NCBI RefSeq assembly: GCF_001908185.1 | Contig: NZ_LGHM01000057.1 | Location: forward strand, 1-34,865 | Reading direction: 5' to 3' | DNA length: 34,865 bases | Source: Bradyrhizobium sp. AS23.2 | Lineage (GTDB): Bacteria > Pseudomonadota > Alphaproteobacteria > Rhizobiales > Xanthobacteraceae | Shown here: positions 1 through 8,336 of the stretch, in pieces | How positions within the stretch are numbered: the first letter of the stretch is position 1 | Layout of the letters: the number at the start of each line of letters is the position of its first letter | Position numbers and translations under genes: made by a program | The notes under the pieces: generated by a model | The model's database searches: none | What the model was told of the DNA's origin: nothing | Seen by the model: only the letters and a program-made list of their open reading frames with translations

Positions 1-80
1 TGTGAAGCGGTTTTCCCTCGCGACAAACGCGGAACGCGTTTGCGCGGAGATCATGCTCAGACAAAACAGCGGGATGGATC
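1..80. repeat. Right part of a dispersed Bradyrhizobium-type intergenic repeat
   Basis: The stretch has the words TGTGAAGCGGTTTTCC and GATCATGCTCAGACAAAA. These are characteristic of a short repeat found between genes in Bradyrhizobium and relatives. The two words are separated here by a variable segment with its own small inverted repeat around AACGCG/CGCGTT. It probably continues to the left of the window and separates cheW from an upstream gene, most likely cheA, which is not visible. Identification is from memory of the motif. Confidence 0.55.
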
Positions 81-93
81 AGGAGAGACGTTC

Positions 94-567
94 ATGAGCA
101 GCAAGACCCAGACCACCGAGGGCGCCATGGTCGAATACGTCACCGCGATGATCGGCGGCCAGCTCTTCGGCCTGCCGATCTCCCGCGTCCAGGACGTGTT
201 CATGCCCGAGCGCGTCACCCGCGTGCCGCTGGCCTCGCGCGAGATCGCGGGCGTCCTGAACCTGCGCGGCCGCATCGTCACCGTGATCGACATGCGCGCC
301 CGGCTCGGCCTGCCCAAGGCCGAGGACGGCAAGGTGCCGATGGCGGTCGGCGTCGACCTGCGCGGGGAATCCTATGGCCTCCTGATCGACCAGATCGGCG
401 AGGTGCTGCGCCTGCCCGAGGACGGCAAGGAAGAGAACCCCGTCAACCTCGACCCCCGCATGGCCAAGCTCGCCGGCGGCGTCCACCGCCTCGACGGCCA
501 GCTCATGGTCGTCCTCGACGTCGATCGCGTCCTCGAACTCAAGACCGAAGTGCAGATGGCTGCGTGA
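94..567 (+). CDS. cheW: Chemotaxis adaptor protein CheW
   Basis: This is a 157-residue CheW-like protein, the cytoplasmic adaptor that couples the histidine kinase CheA to methyl-accepting chemoreceptors. The single CheW domain fills almost the whole length. It shows the family pattern of a short strand ending FGLPI, then a VPLASREIAGVLNLRG segment and VTVIDMRARLGLP, with the closing DVDRVLEL strand. The ATG at 94 is preferred over the upstream in-frame ATG at 40 because AGGAGAG lies just before it and the extra 18 residues resemble nothing in the family. It is the first gene of a run with cheY, cheR and a PilZ-like gene. cheA is expected upstream but lies outside the window. Confidence 0.95.
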   Translation: MSSKTQTTEGAMVEYVTAMIGGQLFGLPISRVQDVFMPERVTRVPLASREIAGVLNLRGRIVTVIDMRARLGLPKAEDGKVPMAVGVDLRGESYGLLIDQIGEVLRLPEDGKEENPVNLDPRMAKLAGGVHRLDGQLMVVLDVDRVLELKTEVQMAA

Positions 568-599
568 GCTAACGAAAACATCGAAGCCGGAGAACCAAA

Positions 600-986
600 A
601 TGAAGACATGTTTGGTGGTCGATGATTCCAGCGTCGTGCGCAAGATTGCGCGCCGGATCCTGGAAGGCCTGGAATTCGAAGTCACCGAGGCCGAGGACGG
701 CTCCAAGGCGCTGGAGATTTGCCAGCGGCAGCTGCCCGATGCGGTGCTGCTCGACTGGAACATGCCCGTGATGGACGGCTTCGAGTTCATGGGTCACATG
801 CGTCGCCTGCCCGGCGGCGACCAGCCGAGGGTGGTGTTCTGCACCACCGAGAACAACGTGGCTCATATCGCCCAGGCGCTCAGCGGCGGCGCCAACGAAT
901 ACATCATGAAGCCATTCAACAAAGACATTATCGCCGACAAATTCGCCGAAGTCGGCTTGATCCCGGTCGGACGAGCGTTGGTCTGA
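600..986 (+). CDS. cheY: CheY-type single-domain response regulator
   Basis: This 128-residue protein is one receiver domain with no output domain. It has the acidic pair D8/D9 in VVDDSS, the phosphoacceptor D52 in LLDWNMPVMDG, the threonine pair in FCTTENN, and the conserved lysine in YIMKPFNK. In chemotaxis it would be phosphorylated by CheA and act on the flagellar motor or as a phosphate sink. It starts 32 bases after cheW in the same orientation with an AGCCGGAGAA ribosome site, so the two are probably co-transcribed. The receiver fold is certain. The motor-binding role is inferred from the che neighbours. Confidence 0.93.
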   Translation: MKTCLVVDDSSVVRKIARRILEGLEFEVTEAEDGSKALEICQRQLPDAVLLDWNMPVMDGFEFMGHMRRLPGGDQPRVVFCTTENNVAHIAQALSGGANEYIMKPFNKDIIADKFAEVGLIPVGRALV

Positions 987-1047
987 GTGTGTCTGGCCCG
1001 CGTCTTTCCGGCCAGAGTGTTCCAGTACAGCTTCCGAAAGTGCATCC

Positions 1048-1929
1048 GTGACCCCGTCCGACTATGAATATCTGCGTAAGTTCCTGAGGGACCATTCGGG
1101 TCTCGACCTGTCCGCAGACAAGCAATATCTGATCGAAAGCCGCCTGCTGCCGCTCGCGCGCAAGGCGGGGCTCTCCGGCATCGGCGAGCTCGTGCAGAAG
1201 CTCCAAGGCGGCTCGGGCGCGCTCATCACCAACGTGGTCGAGGCGATGACCACGAACGAGACCTTCTTCTTCCGCGACAAGGTTCCGTTCGATCATTTCC
1301 GTGACACCATCATGCCCGAGGTCATCAAGGCGCGCGCCGGCCGCCGCAGTGTGCGCATCTGGTGCGCCGCCGGTTCGACCGGGCAGGAGCCCTATTCACT
1401 GGCGATGTGCCTGAGGGAGATGGGCGCGGCACTTACCGGCTGGCGCGTCGAGATCATCGCGACCGACCTGTCGCAGGAGGTGCTGGAGAAGGCCAAGTCC
1501 GGCGTCTACAGCCAGTTCGAGGTGCAGCGCGGCCTGCCGATCCAGATGCTGGTCAAATATTTCAAGCAGACCGGCGAGACCTGGCAGATCAATCCCGAAT
1601 TGCGGGCGATGATCCAGCACCGCCAGCTCAACCTGCTGCACGACTTCACCCAGCTCGGCACGTTCGACGTCATCTTCTGCCGCAACGTGCTGATCTATTT
1701 CGACCAGGACACCAAGATCAACATCTTCAACCGCCTTGCGCGCCAGATCGAGCCCGACGGCTTCCTGGTGCTGGGTGCGGCCGAAACCGTGGTCGGATTG
1801 ACCGATACGTTCCGGCCGATCCCGGACCGGCGCGGTCTCTACAAGCCGAACGACCAGCGTGCGGCCGCGGCCCCCAGGCCGGCTCTCGCAAGCGCGCCGC
1901 CGCGCATGGCGGTGATGGCAGGACGATAA
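1048..1929 (+). CDS. cheR: Chemoreceptor glutamate methyltransferase CheR
   Basis: This 293-residue protein transfers methyl groups from S-adenosylmethionine to glutamates of chemoreceptors during adaptation. An all-alpha N-terminal domain (about residues 1-75, with the LRKFLRDHSGLDL and MTTNETFFFRD segments) precedes the SAM-binding domain. The latter shows IWCAAGSTGQEPYSLAM as the cofactor motif and FDVIFCRNVLIYF further on. The start is GTG, 61 bases after cheY. No ATG lies nearby in frame, and translation from here gives the usual N-terminus. The C-terminal tail is Ala/Pro-rich. A cheB gene, often found between cheY and cheR in related clusters, is absent from this position. Confidence 0.95.
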   Translation: MTPSDYEYLRKFLRDHSGLDLSADKQYLIESRLLPLARKAGLSGIGELVQKLQGGSGALITNVVEAMTTNETFFFRDKVPFDHFRDTIMPEVIKARAGRRSVRIWCAAGSTGQEPYSLAMCLREMGAALTGWRVEIIATDLSQEVLEKAKSGVYSQFEVQRGLPIQMLVKYFKQTGETWQINPELRAMIQHRQLNLLHDFTQLGTFDVIFCRNVLIYFDQDTKINIFNRLARQIEPDGFLVLGAAETVVGLTDTFRPIPDRRGLYKPNDQRAAAAPRPALASAPPRMAVMAGR

Positions 1930-1931
1930 GC

Positions 1932-2246
1932 ATGGCCGAGGATGGAAGGGGTGCGGAGCGCGTCACGTTCAGTCGCGGCTATGATGTCTGCATCATGGCG
2001 ATCGACGGCACGTGGCGGCGCGACTGCAAGCTCAACGCGATCTCCGACACCGACGCCATCCTCACCGTGGAAGGCTCGATCCAGGGATTGAACCTGAAGG
2101 AATTCTTCCTGCTGCTGTCGTCGACCGGGCTCGCCTATCGCCGCTGCGAGCTGGTGCGCGTCAACGGTGCCGAAATGGACATCCAGTTCCTGCGCGGCAA
2201 GCACCGGAAGAAGCGCGGCGCTGGCGGCCACGACGCGGCGGCGTGA
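1932..2246 (+). CDS. PilZ-like small protein with a degenerate motif
   Basis: This 104-residue protein begins two bases after the cheR stop, so it is almost certainly translated with it. It resembles the PilZ fold: an RVTFSRG N-terminal strand, a central region CKLNAISDTDA, and the closing AEMDIQFLRGKHRKKR. PilZ domains usually bind cyclic di-GMP through RxxxR and (D/N)xSxxG. Here the arginines are spaced one residue wider and the second motif reads AISDTD, lacking both the acid/Asn and the glycine. It may therefore be a non-binding PilZ-like partner protein. The fold call is by pattern only. Confidence 0.7.
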   Translation: MAEDGRGAERVTFSRGYDVCIMAIDGTWRRDCKLNAISDTDAILTVEGSIQGLNLKEFFLLLSSTGLAYRRCELVRVNGAEMDIQFLRGKHRKKRGAGGHDAAA

Positions 2247-2387
2247 TCTCCGCATGCGCCTCGTCGCGGTGTCCCGAGACGTTGGTTCACATTTGCTAAA
2301 ACATCCGAATGAATTCGTCACAACGGCTTTACGTGGTTTAAGCGCGACCCGTGTATCAATTGCCCGTCTCAATCTCAGGGTCCGGCA

Positions 2388-2891
2388 ATGCCAAGAAGCT
2401 CTCTCTCTCCCATCCCGTCAAACCTGCCTGACGTCGCCGAGCGGCGTGCGCTGCAGCTCCTGGTCGTCGATGACGACGCCACGCAGCGCAGCCTGATTAC
2501 GGTCGCCGCCAAGCACGCCGGCCATGAAGTCACCGTGGCGCCGTCCGTGGCGGAGGCGATCGAAAAGCTCCGCTCCGCGCGCTTCGACTGCGTGACGCTC
2601 GATCTCGTGCTGGAGGATGGTGATGGCATCGACGTGCTGCGCGAGATGGCCGACGCGAAATTCGCAGGCTCGGTGATCGTCATCAGCGGCATGGACGGCA
2701 AGCGCCGCAGCGCCGCCCGCAGCTTTGCGCGCTCGGTCGGGATCGAGCTCCAGGGCCTGCCGAAGCCGCTCGACCTCGCGGCCTTGCGCATCAGCCTCGC
2801 CAATCTCGGCAAGACGGCAATGGGCTTGCCGGCGATCCACACCTGGGGCGGCGTCGCCACGGACGCGATCGTGGAGCGGCACCGCGCCTGA
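2388..2891 (+). CDS. Stand-alone response regulator receiver protein
   Basis: This 167-residue protein has one receiver domain after a 20-residue N-terminal extension. The acidic residues in LLVVDDDA, phosphoacceptor D72 in VTLDLVLEDGDG, the serine in VIVISGMDG and the lysine in LPKPLDL are all present. The last 35 residues, after the receiver, show no recognised output domain. It starts 141 bases after the PilZ-like gene on the same strand, and that gap is AT-richer and may hold its own promoter. It probably belongs functionally to the chemotaxis/c-di-GMP group, but its kinase cannot be named from the sequence. Confidence 0.88.
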   Translation: MPRSSLSPIPSNLPDVAERRALQLLVVDDDATQRSLITVAAKHAGHEVTVAPSVAEAIEKLRSARFDCVTLDLVLEDGDGIDVLREMADAKFAGSVIVISGMDGKRRSAARSFARSVGIELQGLPKPLDLAALRISLANLGKTAMGLPAIHTWGGVATDAIVERHRA

Positions 2892-2918
2892 AGCGCGGAG
2901 CTGCCATGCAATCAGCTG

Positions 2919-2935
2919 CGGCGGATTCTCCGCTG
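2919..2935. terminator. Short hairpin between convergent genes
   Basis: The inverted repeat GCGGA-TTC-TCCGC extends by a G-T and a C-G pair and lies in the 52-base gap between two converging genes. It has no clear T run on either side, so it is at best a weak bidirectional terminator. Confidence 0.25.
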
Positions 2936-2943
2936 ATGGCGAC

Positions 2944-3249
2944 CTACGCTGGACTCCCGGATTCCGACAAGCCTTGCAGGGCGTGGCCAAGGCCCGCCCG
3001 GCAGGCGTTGAGGGCTGCGCTCGCCGTGGCATAACGGGGCGTGACATCATCCAGCACGAAAATGTCGGTGGAACCCACGACAGCGCTATCGTCTTCCTGT
3101 GCCATGTCTTCCCTTTCCATGGCCGCGTCGATCAGACGCATACTGATCTCGATGCGCGCGATCAGAGAGCGAAGATCAGTTGCGATCAACTGACGGCTGT
3201 CAGTTTCGAGCGTCGCGATGAGCGGGGGCGTGCCAGCGAGATTTAGCAT
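2944..3249 (-). CDS. Small hypothetical protein
   Basis: This 101-residue protein resembles no family I can name. The ATG at 3249 is chosen over an in-frame start ten codons upstream because GGAGAAT lies five to ten bases before it. The chain starts MLNLAGTPPL, continues with a helical stretch rich in Leu, Ile and Arg (LIATDLRSLIARIEIS), then an acidic patch around EREDMAQEDD, and ends with an alanine-rich helix. It has no signal peptide or membrane segment and is probably cytoplasmic. It is convergent with the receiver gene on its left and divergent from the FixJ-type regulator, with a 148-base shared upstream region, so co-regulation with the latter is possible. Confidence 0.6.
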   Translation of the reverse strand: MLNLAGTPPLIATLETDSRQLIATDLRSLIARIEISMRLIDAAMEREDMAQEDDSAVVGSTDIFVLDDVTPRYATASAALNACRAGLGHALQGLSESGSPA

Positions 3250-3397
3250 GGATATTCTCCGTGCCGTGCAATTAGGCATCCCGCCGCTACTTGTGCGTTA
3301 AGTCCATGTCCCGTACAAATACGGGTGGGCCGAATCCGCGCCGAGCGCCATACAGGTTGGCGCGGACGCGAGTCCTCAATGCGAATGGACGTAGCAC

Positions 3398-4033
3398 ATG
3401 GCCGAACAAACCTCTCGCGGTGAAATCTTCGTTGTCGACGACGACCCTGCCGTTCGCGAAACCTTGTCGATGGTGTTGAAGGCGGCGGGCTACGAAGTGA
3501 TCTGTTTTGCGGACGGCGCAGCGCTGCTCTCCATCGCGCGAAGCCGCACACCGGCTGCGATTCTGCTCGACGTGCACATTCCCGGAAAGTCGGGGCTCGA
3601 CATTCTCAAGGAACTGCAAGGCGAGGAGTATCCGGCGCCGATCTTCATGATCTCCGGCCAGGGCGACATCGCGATGGCGGTGGGCGCCATCAAGAGCGGC
3701 GCGCTCGACTTCATCGAGAAGCCGTTCCGCGGCAGCGAGATCGTCGGCCGGCTGGACGAGGCGATCGGGGCCTATGCACGCAGGCAGGCAGAGAACGCGT
3801 CGCCGAAATTCGGCCAGCTGCACTTCCCCGGGCGCGAGCCGTTGACGCGCAGGGAGCGCGAGGTGCTCGAGCAGTTCGCCTGCGGTGCGTCCAACAAGGA
3901 AGCCGGCCGCACGCTCGGCATCAGCCCGCGCACCATCGAGGACCACCGCGCCAACATCATGAAGAAGCTCGGCGCGCGCAACGCCGCCGACCTGATCCGC
4001 ATCGTGATGACTGCCGCGCAACGCGCGTCGTAA
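3398..4033 (+). CDS. FixJ/NarL-type DNA-binding response regulator
   Basis: This 211-residue two-domain transcription regulator has an N-terminal receiver (about 9-125) with acidic DDD at 14-16, phosphoacceptor D58 in ILLDVHIPG, a serine in FMISGQG and lysine in FIEKPF. A short linker leads to a C-terminal LuxR/GerE helix-turn-helix (about 148-205) with LTRREREVLEQFACG, NKEAGRTLGISPRTIEDHRANIMKKL. The FIEKPF and FMISGQGD segments resemble FixJ-type regulators. It faces the large hybrid kinase tail to tail across a repeat, so that kinase is a candidate but unproven partner. The ATG at 3398 follows ATGCGAATGGACGTAGCAC, which has only a weak ribosome site, but it matches the usual family N-terminus. 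Confidence 0.92.
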   Translation: MAEQTSRGEIFVVDDDPAVRETLSMVLKAAGYEVICFADGAALLSIARSRTPAAILLDVHIPGKSGLDILKELQGEEYPAPIFMISGQGDIAMAVGAIKSGALDFIEKPFRGSEIVGRLDEAIGAYARRQAENASPKFGQLHFPGREPLTRREREVLEQFACGASNKEAGRTLGISPRTIEDHRANIMKKLGARNAADLIRIVMTAAQRAS

Positions 4034-4049
4034 GGCGGCTGGCGCTCCT

Positions 4050-4222
4050 CTCTCGTGCCCCGGACGCAGCGCGTCACGCAGTGATGCGCTGCTGAGCCGG
4101 GGCCCATCTCTCCAAACAATCACAAGAAGTTCTGGGTCCCGGCTCTGCGCAGCAGCCATAGCGCGTCGAGGACGCGCGTGTACGCGCTTATGGCACGCTG
4201 CAGCGTGTCCGAGACACGAGAG
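4050..4222. repeat. Dispersed palindromic repeat (family A), between convergent genes
   Basis: The element is bounded by CTCTCGTG at 4050-4057 and its exact complement CACGAGAG at 4215-4222. Inside are CCCCGGACGCAGCGC, GCTGAGCCGGGGCCC and GGGTCCCGGCTCTGCGC. The same words recur at 18322-18465. It fills the gap between the FixJ-type regulator and the hybrid kinase and could form a long stem-loop in RNA from either side. Confidence 0.7.
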
Positions 4223-4228
4223 GGCGCC

Positions 4229-7200
4229 TTATCCCTGCAGCGCCTTGCGGATGATCCGCGCCAGATCGGATTTACGATACGGCTTCGCCAGCAGCAGCAC
4301 GCCTGAGTCCAGCCGGCCGTGATGGATGATCGCGTTCTCGGTATAGCCGGAGGTATAGACCACCCTGAGATCGGGACGCATCTTCAAGACCTCGTCGGCG
4401 AGCTGCCGTCCGTTCATCTTGCCGGGCATGATGACGTCGGTGAACAGCAGGTCGAACGGCTTGCCGGTGGCGACGATCGCGAGCGCTTCCGCGGCGTTCG
4501 CAGCCTGCAGGGTGACGTATCCCAGCGAATGCAGCTGCGCCAGCACGTAGTCGCGCACCAGCCGGTCGTCCTCGACCACGAGGATCGTCTCGTGTCCGCC
4601 CTCGATCGTCACCGGAGCCACGCAATCGCTGACCGCCGTGGGCGTCTTGCCGGGCGGCAGGTACATCCTGATCGTAGTGCCGTGGCCTTCCTCGCTGTAG
4701 ATCTTGATGTGGCCTGCGGACTGCTTGATGAAGCCGTAGACCATGGAGAGCCCAAGGCCGGTTCCCTTGCCGGGTCCCTTCGAGGTGAAGAAGGGGTCGA
4801 ACACTTTTGCCAGCATGTTCGCGGGAATGCCGGTGCCGGTGTCGCTGACTGCGATCAGAACGTAGTGTCCGGGCGGCACGTCGTTGGCGCTGGCATAGAC
4901 CTCGTCGAGATAGGCTAAGCCCGTTTCCAACATCAGCTTGCCGCCATCAGGCATGGCGTCGCGGGCATTGAGCGCGAGGTTGAGGATCGCGGTGGTCAGC
5001 TGGTTGGGATCGACCATCGCGACGCAGCTCTCCTCCTCGAACACCGACTCGATCTGGATCTGTTCGCCCAGCGTCGGCCGCAACAGCTTCGCGGTATCGA
5101 TGATCAGCGAGTTGATGTCGATCTCGCGCGGTTGGAGCGGTTGCTTGCGCGCGAAGGCGAGCAGATGCTGGGTCAGCTCGGCGCCGCGCCCGGCGGCCTC
5201 GTCGATCATCTTCGCGATCGCCGCGAGCGCCGGATCCTTGGCCACCGCGTCCGCTAGGATCTCGATCGTCCCGGTGATGACCGTGAGGATATTGTTGAAG
5301 TCATGCGCCACGCCGCCGGTGAGCTGGCCGACCGCCTCCATCTTCTCGGCGTGGCGGATGCGCTCCTCGGACGCGATCTTGTCGGTGAGGTCGCGGTAGA
5401 ACACGTTGAAAAGAACGCCTTCACGGCGCCTCAGCGCCGTGACGCTCAGCTCTGCCTTGAATTCCTTGCCGTCGCGGCGGCGGACCATGAGCTCGCGGCG
5501 GCGGTTGAGCATCTGGCCGTCCTCGGACTCGAGGAAACGCGAGAGGCCGGCCTTGACCCTGTCGCGCTCGCCCTCGGCGACGATGAGATCGATCGCGTTC
5601 CGGCCCAGCACCTCCTCGCGCCGCCAGCCGAACAGCTCTTCGGCCCGCGAGCTCCAGCTCAGGATGCTGCTGTGGTCATCGGTCTGGACGAAGGCGTCGA
5701 GCGCGGTCTCGACGATGTTGCGCGCGAGCTGCTCGCTTTCGCGCAAGGACTCTTCCGCGAGCCTCGCCTCGGTCATGTCGCGTCCGACGAAGAAGAAGCG
5801 CCTGGCTTGATCCGACCAGTTGCCGAGCCAGGATAGCCAGACCTCGCGTCCGTCCTTGTGGAAAAAACGGGTGTCGGCGAACTTCGGATGTCCGCCGCGC
5901 CGGAGCGCGCGCATTTCTTCGCGGGACTGCTCGAGGTGGTCGGGATGGATGAAATCCATGCCGCGGCGGCCGATCATTTCCTCCGGCCGGTAGCCGAGAA
6001 CAGCCATGCTGCTCGGGCTGATCTGCACGATATGGCCCTGCGGGTTCATGATCATGATCAGGTCCTGCGAGGTGTCAAACAGCTGCCGCCGCTCCTCCAA
6101 CTGCTGTTGCAGCGCCCGCTCGGTCCGCCGCGCCTTGGTAAGACTGCGTGCCGAGCCCGACGCGCCGATGATCTCGCCCGAAGGGCCCCGGATCGGAGAG
6201 AGACTTACCGATGTTTCGAGCAGGCTGCCGTCGCGGTGGATCCGCACGGTCTCGAAGTTCTCGATCCACTCGCCCAGCGCGATCCGCCGCAGATAGTCCT
6301 TCCCTTCCTCGCGGCGTTCGGCAGGTATGATGATCGAGGTCGGCTGGCCGACGGCCTCCTCCGCAGAATAGCCGTACAGGCGCTCGGCGGCCGGATTCCA
6401 GCCCGTAATGATCCCGTCGAGCGTTTGCATGATGATCGCATCGTCGGAAGATTCGACCGCCGCGCTGAACAGCCGCTCGCGCGCGGCATAATGGTCGCGC
6501 GCGGCCTCGGTGCGCCGCCGCTCCTCGACCTCATGCTCCAGCGCGGATGTCTTCGCCTTCATCTCCTCGACCATGCGCGCAAAAGCCCCCGCCAGCACGC
6601 CGGTCTCGCCCGGCGCGTCGACCGGGATCTCGGCGGAATGGCCGCGCCCGATCGCCTCGACCGCCGCGGTGAGCCGTCCGATCGGCCGGGTCAGCGATCG
6701 CGCCAGGAGCACGGCAAGCACGGCTGCGACCATCACCGCGATGATGCCGATCGTGATGGTGCTGTTCTCGATGCTGACCGCCGGCGCCATGAAGACGGCG
6801 TAGGGCGCGACGCGGATGATGCCGACCCATTGGCCCTCGGCCAGGATCGCGGGCGAGATCGAAGTGCCGCTCGGCCTGTCGTCGCTACCTGGCACGATTT
6901 GGGTAGCGCCCTGAGTCGATCCGGTGATTGCAGCGAAATAGGGGAAGTCGTCCTGCCAGCGCGTCGGTGTCCCCAGTTGCGAACCGAACTCGCGAGTCCG
7001 ATCCGGATGCACGAGATAATCGCCGTTACGGCCGACGACGTAGACCGACTCGCCGCGCCGGATCGATATCCGAATGCGGTCGAATGCTTGTCGCATGTCG
7101 ACATTGACGACGACGATGCCGAACAGCCGGTGATCGGATCCAAATAGCGGTGCCGCGACGCGCAACGTCGGAACATGGGGCATCTGGATCACGCCGTCGT

Positions 7201-7729
7201 CGACGCTCAGGTCGACCGGAGAGACGTAGACCTGATCTTCGGACAGCTGGATCGCGTCCTGGAAGAAGGAGCGATCGTCTTTATTTTGCAGGGCATCGTC
7301 GGGAACGATGCGCACCGATCCGGTCGGGCCGGTTCGGTCGACGCGCAGATATTCGCTGCCGTCGGCGTTGATGATACGAAATTTCGCGTAGGTCGGGTTG
7401 GCCCCGACATCGGCCACGAGGCGCGTCAGCAGTTGCTCACGCCAGGTCTTCTCTGAAAGGTGATCAATTGGATCGATGCCGTTGTTGAAATGGGCATCGA
7501 TCATGCCGCGCACGGCGGCATCGGAGCGGAACGTCGCGATGTCGGCGCGCGCGCCGTTGGTCTGGGCTTCGAGTTGGGAGGCCATCAGTCGTGATTGGCT
7601 TTCAATGCGGTCGAGCACGCGCGGCAGGAAGGCCTGCTCCAGACTGTAATGGCTCAGCCATCCGACGGCGGAGACCGCGATCGCGACCAACAGGATCATT
7701 GCGATGGCCAGCCGGGTTGCGAGGGTCAT
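4229..7729 (-). CDS. Membrane hybrid sensor histidine kinase with three PAS domains and a receiver
   Basis: The order in this 1166-residue protein is: membrane helix (about 5-24), extracytoplasmic double-Cache-like sensor (about 35-310), second membrane helix (about 323-344), HAMP (345-395), three PAS domains (about 417-535, 547-655, 665-785), HisKA with phosphoacceptor H809 in GGVAHDFNN, an ATP-binding domain (NLALNARDAM near 917, DTGTGIP near 963, GKGTGLGLSMVYG), and a C-terminal receiver with D1098 in LLFTDVIMPG. All key residues are present, so it should be active. The receiver may act as a phosphate sink or feed another protein. The ATG at 7729 follows GAAGGGCGAC. A decayed receiver gene lies immediately upstream on the same strand. 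The ligand is unknown; the Cache-type domain suggests a small organic molecule. Confidence 0.95.
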   Translation of the reverse strand: MTLATRLAIAMILLVAIAVSAVGWLSHYSLEQAFLPRVLDRIESQSRLMASQLEAQTNGARADIATFRSDAAVRGMIDAHFNNGIDPIDHLSEKTWREQLLTRLVADVGANPTYAKFRIINADGSEYLRVDRTGPTGSVRIVPDDALQNKDDRSFFQDAIQLSEDQVYVSPVDLSVDDGVIQMPHVPTLRVAAPLFGSDHRLFGIVVVNVDMRQAFDRIRISIRRGESVYVVGRNGDYLVHPDRTREFGSQLGTPTRWQDDFPYFAAITGSTQGATQIVPGSDDRPSGTSISPAILAEGQWVGIIRVAPYAVFMAPAVSIENSTITIGIIAVMVAAVLAVLLARSLTRPIGRLTAAVEAIGRGHSAEIPVDAPGETGVLAGAFARMVEEMKAKTSALEHEVEERRRTEAARDHYAARERLFSAAVESSDDAIIMQTLDGIITGWNPAAERLYGYSAEEAVGQPTSIIIPAERREEGKDYLRRIALGEWIENFETVRIHRDGSLLETSVSLSPIRGPSGEIIGASGSARSLTKARRTERALQQQLEERRQLFDTSQDLIMIMNPQGHIVQISPSSMAVLGYRPEEMIGRRGMDFIHPDHLEQSREEMRALRRGGHPKFADTRFFHKDGREVWLSWLGNWSDQARRFFFVGRDMTEARLAEESLRESEQLARNIVETALDAFVQTDDHSSILSWSSRAEELFGWRREEVLGRNAIDLIVAEGERDRVKAGLSRFLESEDGQMLNRRRELMVRRRDGKEFKAELSVTALRRREGVLFNVFYRDLTDKIASEERIRHAEKMEAVGQLTGGVAHDFNNILTVITGTIEILADAVAKDPALAAIAKMIDEAAGRGAELTQHLLAFARKQPLQPREIDINSLIIDTAKLLRPTLGEQIQIESVFEEESCVAMVDPNQLTTAILNLALNARDAMPDGGKLMLETGLAYLDEVYASANDVPPGHYVLIAVSDTGTGIPANMLAKVFDPFFTSKGPGKGTGLGLSMVYGFIKQSAGHIKIYSEEGHGTTIRMYLPPGKTPTAVSDCVAPVTIEGGHETILVVEDDRLVRDYVLAQLHSLGYVTLQAANAAEALAIVATGKPFDLLFTDVIMPGKMNGRQLADEVLKMRPDLRVVYTSGYTENAIIHHGRLDSGVLLLAKPYRKSDLARIIRKALQG

Positions 7730-7796
7730 GTCGCCCTTCGCGCCGCGTCGGGAATGGGCCGGAATGTTCTGCTACACTGCAACATGGACGGTCCCG

Positions 7797-7942
7797 TCAT
7801 CCGCGGCCGGAGCTGACGCCGGGGCGGGGCGGAGATGAAGATTGCACCACCTTGAGGCGGCCAGCGACCGCAGCGAGCAGCGTCTCGGCCCGGATCCTGA
7901 TCTGCACCGCGGGTCGTCATCCACAATCAGGATGTTGGCCAC
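7797..7942 (-). pseudogene. Frameshifted remnant of a response regulator receiver gene
   Basis: A strong ribosome site (GGAGG at 7950-7954) precedes a GTG at 7942 that begins VANILIVDDDP, the typical opening of a receiver domain. After the proline the frame is lost. Supplying one base restores AVQIRIR, after which about 30 codons of no clear receiver character run to a TGA at 7797. The phosphoacceptor region and the rest of the domain are missing. The remnant points at the hybrid kinase gene, which starts 68 bases downstream, suggesting a former regulator-kinase operon. The 237 bases to its right (7943-8179) show no gene. Confidence 0.65.
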
Positions 7943-8179
7943 GTAAAAACCTCCGGGTCGGGCAGGGAAGCTTCCAGCGACCCAAATCAAAGCTTCAAAT
8001 ACGAAATTGTTGCGCGGATTGTGCCCATCCTGCAAGCACTTCGCGGCCGATGCGCCGGTCGCCGCGCGCGATTCCGGCGGCGCCGCCGTGTGTAGGCTTA
8101 CGTGCACATGACTGACAGGGCGTCCGCCCGCTCGAGCCGCGGATGCCTGGTCGGTCGGGTGCTCGGGATGGCCGCTCCG

Positions 8180-8336
8180 GATCTCGTTCAGTTCGCCCTG
8201 GGCTGGTTCATCTTCGAGAACCGCAACCTGCGGTGTTCGCAGGTCGCTTGACTGTCATCATCATCGGGCTCTTTGTCGAGAACCTGATCTTCCGCGCCAT
8301 CGAGCGGAATACCGTCCAGAAATGGGGCACCCAATC

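Noticed and set aside
1362..1931. An in-frame extension of the PilZ-like gene into cheR
   Set aside because: The extension is cheR read out of frame. The PilZ-like protein starts properly at 1932, two bases after the cheR stop.
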